A stretch of DNA of 64,000 nt from Pyronema omphalodes. Lineage: Eukaryota > Ascomycota > Pezizomycetes > Pezizales > Pyronemataceae. Positions 57,361 through 64,000 of the stretch are shown here, one piece after another. Under the pieces are notes generated by a model. The model worked only from the letters and a program-made list of their open reading frames with translations. It searched no databases and was not told the origin of the DNA. The DNA is taken from assembly GCA_024516155.1 (NCBI GenBank), contig JAJJXM010000019.1, positions 186,001 through 250,000 on the forward strand. Reading direction: 5' to 3'. Both the position numbers and the translations under genes were made by a program. How positions within the stretch are numbered: the stretch's first letter is position 1; every line of letters starts with the position of its first letter.

Positions 57361-59132
57361 ATGACTCTCCATCACATCATACCGGGGCTCACTTCGCGGC
57401 CATCTCCTCAAGCCTCGACCCCTACGGTATATTCCGATGGACAAACTGTTGAAGGGCCTAAGGACGCTGGAGCTTCCATTGATTCCACTCATTTGCCAGC
57501 ACAGCAGTCGAAGCCCCTCTGTCATGCGGAAGGCAAACAGTTGCCCGAGACTTCAACTGCCGTCGAAAATCAGTCCAAAAACGCACCGGGTGTGCAACAT
57601 ATCGAGCAGATTACCAAGGTCAATAATCGCCTTACGAAGGAAAATAACCGCCTTTCGAAGGCAAATAATTGGCTTGCAAATGGATACAACAAGCTTGAAG
57701 AGCGATATAACCAACTCAAAGAGGACAACGACCAGATCGCCGAAGAAATCAGACAATTGAAGAAACAGCTTGCAATTGTTGAGGAACAATCTAACCCGAC
57801 AGAGACTCAGAAACTGATTAACCACCTTACAACCGAAAATGATCAGCTCAAGGAAGCGCGTGAGGCCGCAATTGAACAACTCAAGGCCCAACCAATTATG
57901 CAGGACATGATCAACAAGTTGGCCAAGGAAAAGGAGGATTCAGAAGAGAAGTCCCGCAACATCATCGCCGAAATGAAGATGCAGAACCAGCAACTTCAAG
58001 AACAGGCGGAGAGTTTGGCAAATGAGGTTAAGATGCTGCGCAAGGAGAATGCGGAATTTCAGAAGGGATTCGGCCAGACTGGACATGATGGACCTACTAT
58101 GGATATGGCAAAGCTACTCAAGAGATACTACGAAATCGAGGAGCAGTTCGGACAAATGCAAAAGGATATCAAGCAGGATATGAAGAACACCTTGGCCAAG
58201 AAGGAGAAGAAGATGTTTCAACAGGTTCAGCAGCACATGGCAGAGAATGAGAAACAAATCCAAGAAACTCTTGCAGAGAGTGAAAAAAAGATGGGGGATC
58301 ACGTCGAAAAACGGCTTGGGGAGTCCGAGAACCATGTTCAAAAACAAGTTGTGGAGCGCCTCACGGGCAATCAGAAATATGTCCAAGAACGCCTCGGGGT
58401 CAATGAGGTTAAGATGTGGGCGCATAGTCAGGAGATACAGCAAAATATTGCAAAACATGACAAGCAAGTACAAGATCATTTTGGGGCCAATGAGGTCAAG
58501 GCTCAGGAGCTTGGACAGAAAATTCTGCAAAATCTCGCAGAACATGACCAGAAAGTACAAGATAGCCTTCAGGCTAGGGAGGCTAAGATTCAGCAAGATG
58601 TCATGGATATAATTGCCGAGCGTGTTCAGAAAGTATATGAGATCCGGAAAATTGAGGAAACCGTTCGTGTAGTATCTGGTGATACCATTAATGAACAGGG
58701 TTATTTCACCAGATTGATGGTGAGAACTCCACGCCTTTGTCCTTAGTGGAGATGATATTGCGGATAAACTGACCCAAACAGCCACTGAAAGAAGTGCCGG
58801 ATAACTTGATTGAAATCAGCGGTGCATTAAACGGCGGCTACGTTTATGTGGAGCGGAACAGAATTGTAACATTCGAGGTAAGTTAATATAAAAATTCCAT
58901 CGAGTCTCGGTGCGTCCAGAAAAGTAACTGATAACAATCTTAGGATTTTCAAACTTTCATCGGCGGAGTTTGGGAAATTGATTTAATGCTTCATAATGAT
59001 TACTTCTACTACAATGGACGAGCGTCTGATGCCTTCATCCATTGGCCTGATAATTCTGCAAGATTCAAACGCATCAGTATCATCCCAAACCCCAGCAAGT
59101 GGGGCTACCACCAGATAAGCTGCATCACATAA
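57361..59132 (+). CDS. Coiled-coil repeat protein, copy D (intact)
   Basis: Three exons (57361-58719, 58782-58877, 58944-59132; introns of 62 and 66 bp) encode 547 residues. The ATG at 57361 matches the starts of A and C (MTLHHIIPGLTSRP), although the frame is open back to 57193. Architecture as in copy A: variable N-terminus of about 85 residues, long heptad coiled coil, 29-residue repeats (two, against four in A), GDTINEQGYFTRLM, then the exon 2 and exon 3 segments (PLKEVPDNLIEIS; a small aromatic-rich end with FKRISIIPNP). The central coiled coil differs from A at only a few percent of residues, whereas the exon 3 parts agree at only about half of the aligned positions. No targeting signal or known domain. 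Confidence 0.75.
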
Positions 59133-60180
59133 GCTCTAAACCCAAAGCAGAGGAGATGTCAGTATATCAACCAGAAATCCTTTCTCTCGGTTGCATTTCC
59201 AACATCAATAATCTTCAAAGCACACAGTATCCAACTTAACACTTTCTTCTCGGAGTCATCAAGTCATTTCAGGCGATATTTAGGAGTATCTTTCATCATA
59301 GTATCCTGTACTTAGTTAAAATTCCACTGATTGCCTGTTTTCTATTACATACCAAACTTGCTTCATGATCCAATGACCCAGCGCTGTGTTCTTTATATAA
59401 CGGCAGTAAGATATAATAACCACGGCCCACAAAAACTATAAAACATTCACGACTCTGTAATAATTTTTATTCATATCTCACCACCGCTTTTAATAGCTAA
59501 TAAGTTTCTTGTAACGTAACGTAATTATACAAACTGATACAGCGAGCCACAAAAAATAAGGAATCAAAATTCTCCAGAGAATCGAGCAGATCTAAGATAT
59601 AAGATATCAAATACGATCACAAGAAAGAAATCTAGATACTCCAACTAATCTTCTTCTTGTTGTACATATTATTTATAAGAAAATCATAGGTTATGGCTAT
59701 GTCATAGTTTGATTACTGGGTAATCTAGTAATCTACTGCCATGGATATCGTTTTTTTTTTTTTCTTTCTGTCCTAATAATAATAATGATAATAAAAAAAA
59801 GGTTGGAAGTTGAATTGTTAGATAGATATACATAAGGGTGCGTTTGGTTCGACCGAAAACAAAGGTTTTTTGGCCAAATTTCACCGGTAAAAGGGGCTAA
59901 AAACATTGTTTTCGGTTGGAACCAAACGCACCTTAACTATTACTGCATTATGGTTATGGTTATGGTTATTGTTATTGTTGTTAGCGTTATTGTAATAATA
60001 GTCTAATAGTCTAATTAATACTGGTACTGAGACTGGGATGACTGGGATGACTGGGATCTTGTGCGGTGTGCTGTGTGCCCTATCGGTAGGGATTCTAGGG
60101 AATATTTGTCGGGGTTGTGACTAGGATTGGTGATATGCTATGTGTGGGTTATAGATGGATTATGGGTAGGGAGTAGATGC
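59133..60180. other. 3' flank of copy D and spacer
   Basis: To about 59540 the sequence parallels the 3' flank of copy A. A small inverted-repeat element follows at 59836-59932, then GGTTAT-type (59940-59975) and ACTGGGATG (60035-60060) short repeats. No gene. Confidence 0.55.
59836..59932. mobile_element. 97-bp MITE-like element with terminal inverted repeats
   Basis: The left end GGGTGCGTTTGGTTC and the right end GGAACCAAACGCACC are inverted copies, and the similarity extends inward over about 26 bp each side (ACCGAAAACA against TGTTTTCGGT). The middle is AT-rich and non-coding. A clear target-site duplication is not visible: TAA precedes it and TTA follows. It resembles small non-autonomous DNA transposons; the family is undetermined. 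Confidence 0.65.
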
Positions 60181-60183
60181 TGG

Positions 60184-60282
60184 GTGGTGAATTGGTGAAT
60201 TGGTGAATTGGTAAATTGGTGAATTGGTGAATTGGTGAATTGGTGAATTGGTGAATTGGTGAATTGGTGAATTGGTGAATTG
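60184..60282. repeat. Octamer array GGTGAATT, about 12 copies
   Basis: Near-perfect tandem array; one unit reads GGTAAATT. It passes directly into the next array and reappears as four units at 60543-60574. Confidence 0.9.
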
Positions 60283-60542
60283 CTAGATTGCTGGATTGCT
60301 GGATTGCTGGATTGCTGGATTGCTGGATTGCTGGATTGCTGGATTGCTGGATTGGATTGCTGGATTGCTGGATTGCTGGATTGCTGGATTGCTGGATTGC
60401 TGGATTGCTGGATTGCTGGATTGCTGGATTGCTGGATTGCTGGATTGCTGGATTGCTGGATTGCTGGATTGCTGGATTGCTGGATTGCTGGATTGCTGGA
60501 TTGCTGGATTGCTGGATTGCTGGATTGCTGGATTGCTGGATT
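60283..60542. repeat. Octamer array GCTGGATT, about 32 copies
   Basis: Perfect units with a single interruption near 60352, where three bases (GCT) are missing. All three plus-strand frames are open because the 8-bp unit has no stop, and give the same repeated octapeptide; this is not a gene. Confidence 0.9.
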
Positions 60543-60593
60543 GGTGAATTGGTGAATTGGTGAATTGGTGAATTGCTGGGTGGTGAATTGGTG

Positions 60594-60716
60594 AATTATC
60601 GAATTATCGAATTATCGAATTATCGAATTATCGAATTATCGAATTATCGAATTATCGAATTATCGAATTATCGAATTATCGAATTATCGAATTATCGAAT
60701 TATCGAATTATCGAAG
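60594..60716. repeat. Octamer array ATCGAATT, about 15 copies
   Basis: Follows the short return of GGTGAATT units and a GCTGGGTG transition. Confidence 0.9.
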
Positions 60717-60841
60717 GTTGAGATTTGGATTCGGATCTGCATAGGGATATGGATACTTCAGATACTTCTGCTACTTCGAATAGTTAAGCTAACCAGATAA
60801 TCAGACATAATATGGTATACTTTACAATCTACAATCCCCAC

Positions 60842-60958
60842 TCCCCCAATCACCCAATCCCCCAATCCCCCAATCCCCCAATCCCCCAATCCCCCAATCC
60901 CCCAATCCCCCAATCCCCCAATCCCCCAATGCCCCAATCCCCAATCTCCCAATCCCCC
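60842..60958. repeat. Octamer array CCCCCAAT, about 13 copies
   Basis: On the minus strand the unit reads GGGGGATT, so it has the same NNNGRATT pattern as the three preceding arrays but in inverted orientation. Units at the right end are variant (GCCCCAAT, TCCCAATC). Confidence 0.85.
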
Positions 60959-61233
60959 ATCCTTTAGCCTTTAGGTTTTATCTTTTATATATCCAATCAA
61001 TAGTTCCTACATATATAGCAAAAAAAAATCATCCCCCCCCCCCCTCCCTCACCTGGTATAATACTAAATCCTAGTTATTCGTATATATTCATAAATACTA
61101 TCTCCCCCCCCCCCCAACCTACAGCATTAATAGCATTAATAGGACGGGGATATTAATCCCAACTTTTCCGGTTTCTTTATTCTTCTTCTTCTTGGGATTT
61201 TGGGGGGGGGGGGGGGGGAGGGGGGGGCTTTAT

Positions 61234-61665
61234 ATGTTTCTTATGTTTCTTATGTTTCTTATGTTTCTTATGTTTCTTATGTTTCTTATGTTTCTTATGT
61301 TTCTTATGTTTCTTATGTTTCTTATGTTTCTTATGTTTCTTATGTTTCTTATGTTTCTTATGTTTCTTATGTTTCTTATGTTTCTTATGTTTCTTATGTT
61401 TCTTATGTTTCTTATGTTTCTTATGTTTCTTATGTTTCTTATGTTTCTTATGTTTCTTATGTTTCTTATGTTTCTTATGTTTCTTATGTTTCTTATGTTT
61501 CTTATGTTTCTTATGTTTCTTATGTTTCTTATGTTTCTTATGTTTCTTATGTTTCTTATGTTTCTTATGTTTCTTATGTTTCTTATGTTTCTTATGTTTC
61601 TTATGTTTCTTATGTTTCTTATGTTTCTTATGTTTCTTATGTTTCTTATGTTTCTTATGTTTCTT
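61234..61665. repeat. Nonamer array ATGTTTCTT, about 48 copies
   Basis: Almost perfect 9-bp repeat following a G-rich tract (61202-61227). As nine is a multiple of three, it gives long artefactual frames on both strands (Met-Phe-Leu or Lys-His-Lys repeats). Confidence 0.95.
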
Positions 61666-61669
61666 ATGT

Positions 61670-64000
61670 TTCCTATATCCCTCAGCCACTACCTCGGGGG
61701 TCCCTTGGAATAATCTCCCAGCGTGTGCAGCTCCCATTTTTTTCTCCGTGGTGGTTGATACGAGGTATATATTTTCGAGAAGATATTTCTATAGCCATCG
61801 GGGTGGTTTTATTATTTGATTGGGGTACATTCTCAAGTGGTAAAGAGCTCTGTTACTGTATATATTGAGCCGTGCATAACAACGAGGAGCGAGTGGATAA
61901 CTATGACGGAAACTAAGTAATTGGATTTATGATAGTACACAGCAGGTGTCTTACACTATGTACATAACTTTCGCCAACAATCTAAGCCCCGCTGCGGAGC
62001 TCACACTGTCCGGGTGTTATTACGTAAACTTTGCCCATGCTCGCTTATCTAACTCGATCCTCACACGCCAAGTGATAACCTTAAATCTTCAGAGCCCCTG
62101 TTACCCCTCCACTAGGCCAATCCCCGCGTCGCAAACGGCCGTCCCCGAGCTTAAGAACGCCAACCGGCTCAACCGCATATAGCCCCTTCCCTACATTTAT
62201 AGCGCTGTTGTTTGTATGCCACTCTACTTTCCTCTGATGGAAGAGCTTCGGTCATCGAAGCGAGCGGGCGGGGATGTGTTTAGGTGTCCGCGGACTGGCC
62301 GCTGTTCATACATAACTCAAATCTAGCTTGAACACCAGTAGCTCGTATAGCTTGGCTGATGGCGTTCATATCTGTGGAGTAAGTAGAAACAAGAAAACAA
62401 ACTCAGCATAAAAAGTTTGCACTGCACATCAGCAGCTTGCATAAATTATTGCGTCTTTTCGTTTCCAGTCTTGCATGATCCATTTTGCTCGGCATCTTAA
62501 ATTGCGCGTGGAACGACCATTGGTTTTGATGATCTCGGTGTTTCCCTAGGATTGTCCATTTCTTATGTAGGATCCCGTTTGGTTTCCTTCACCCTTAGTT
62601 GACATCGAATCAAGATGGGGTTTATCGTGAATACATAAATTATGCCTTGTGCTGCCCTGCCAATAAATTAGAGTTCCTTAGCATAGACTCCTAGCTCTTA
62701 AGTGCCCCTCTTTTCTTCTCCTGCCAGGGTTCTCGGGGCCCGCGGACGGCGGTTCAGGTGGAGTACATGTTGCCAGCGAAGCTACGCAAAGCTTCAAAGT
62801 ACATAAGTCCGCTTGTCGGCAGGTCGACAAAGACAAGACCCGGTCTGTCAGAGCGGAGAAATCTACATACGTGTCAAGGTTCATTGAGGTGGGGGTCTAG
62901 GCGCGCTATCTCTCGAGGTGAGCTCGAGAAAAAAAGTCTCAACGGTTGTTAGCAATTCAACACGATGGCGCCGATACAAGTTATTCCGAGCTGTCGAGAA
63001 TCGAGATCTTTGAGATTCGTTACACGTCACCATTTTAGAAAGCTCTATCATAAATGTTCGGGAATGTAGCTCTAGCACGCGTTAGCTACTGGTAGATACC
63101 ACTACCATCGCGGCTTCACCTCTCTGGTTTAGTAACCATCGACTGAGAGATTATAACGCTTAAGGAAGATGAAATCAAAGGTGAAGGGTGACATACATAC
63201 CGGAACGCCGGTTGAACCTCCGGCCGCAGCAAGAGGAACTACCACGCGAAAAGAAAAAAAAAATTATACTTTTACATCCACTGCATGGCAATTGCCATCG
63301 AACAAACTGAAATAACCGCGCAGGTTACTGCATGTACCAAGGTGTGAGACGTGAGAAAATTTTTCGCAAACGTTGTTTCTGCTGTGCACGGATAATTATT
63401 CTCCCCGTTGATAGGTCCGGGAGTTTTTGATATGCGAGTTGTCTTCGCAAGCTCCGTAAGGAAAGAGCGGTGGTACCACAGAAATCGTCTTTCTATCCAT
63501 GGAGGAGTTATCACATCGAATCCAGGAATCTGGTGCGGGATGTGCACGTTCCGTACGAACTATGGGTCGTCGGTTGAATCATAGGGAGCCATAGGGAGCC
63601 AAAGGGGTACCATAGTGGATCAAAAATGGTTCCCTAACATAGCTCCAGTGTGATCTAAAATTATCAAGCCGTGACTTTTACCGGTCTGAAAATGGAGCTA
63701 TGGATGACCATCGAGCTCCACCGCTAGGAGTTAATTTTTGATTGATATGAAGCTCTTCGAGGTGGACGTCATCCGATATTTCCGTGATGCTGAGAAGATA
63801 ATAACTTCAATTCCTTCGCTTTCAATCAATGTACGATGACCGAGGAGGGGTTCCCGTAAGTGTAATTCTATCCATTGCACGTAAACGCAGCTCCAAAGTG
63901 TAGGCCAAGCATGTGGTACCTCATATCGAATCAAATAACTTGTAGCAACGTCAGCCAGCTAAAGAAACGTGTTTTAACTGGACAGGAAGTGCGGGTTCTT
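61670..64000. other. Gene-free end of the window, 61.7-64.0 kb
   Basis: Several minus-strand frames of 60-90 codons (62678-62884, 62881-63078, 63272-63547, 63731-63934) have mixed composition, but I recognise none, and they could not be joined by convincing splice sites. A partial or degraded gene on the minus strand cannot be excluded. Short GGGAGCCATA repeats lie at 63580-63605. Confidence 0.35.

Noticed and set aside
60280..60563. Three overlapping frames with the same Leu/Asp/Cys/Trp repeat
   Set aside because: An 8-bp unit without stops keeps all three frames open; no start context or flanking coding sequence.
61177..61868. Long frames on both strands with Lys-His-Lys, Met-Phe-Leu or Val-Ser-Tyr repeats
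   Set aside because: They are translations of the 9-bp satellite and end at its borders.
1..64000. CRISPR arrays, bacterial operons, riboswitches
   Set aside because: The window is eukaryotic; the tandem repeats lack spacer/repeat alternation.

Overview
The window looks like a gene-sparse stretch of a filamentous ascomycete genome. Nuclear fungal genes (ADE2, a Trk potassium transporter, a TFIIIC subunit, a PPR protein, an Stc1-domain protein) carry introns of about 50-100 bp with typical fungal branch points. They are separated by AT-rich, microsatellite-rich spacers. A Leotiomycete such as a member of Helotiales is my guess, but the sequence alone does not prove it.

Layout. 0-8.6 kb is a tandem array of about 2.9-kb units. 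Each unit carries a gene for an acidic protein with six-residue N-terminal repeats: copy 1 has a shifted C-terminus, copy 2 is intact, copy 3 is broken by a stop codon, and a fourth unit is only a promoter fragment. 8.6-13.4 kb holds ADE2 and a C2H2/KH-domain gene, both on the minus strand. 15.8-17.5 kb holds a DUF7580-like gene. 19.3-25.1 kb holds a TFIIIC triple-barrel subunit and a mitochondrial PPR-like protein, both minus. 25-31 kb has no convincing gene. 31.1-34.2 kb holds trk1 (8 exons) with an in-frame TAG before a further open C-terminal extension. 36.6-37.9 kb holds an Stc1-domain gene.

From 39.2 to 59.2 kb a second multicopy family appears: copies A (intact), B (pseudogene), C (frameshifted) and D (intact) of a long coiled-coil protein with a small C-terminal domain in two extra exons. 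Its core, first intron and exon 2 are nearly identical between A and D, while exon 3 is strongly diverged. An unrelated Glu/Arg-rich coiled-coil gene lies between B and C on the minus strand. Short LTR-like insertions sit in the leader of A, behind A, inside B and in front of D, and a 653-bp solo LTR follows C. The last 4.5 kb is almost entirely spacer, with octamer and nonamer satellite arrays and a small inverted-repeat element.

The housekeeping genes show no shared pathway. The two multicopy families are the unusual content: both look lineage-specific, both are partly decayed, and neither matches a family I can name.
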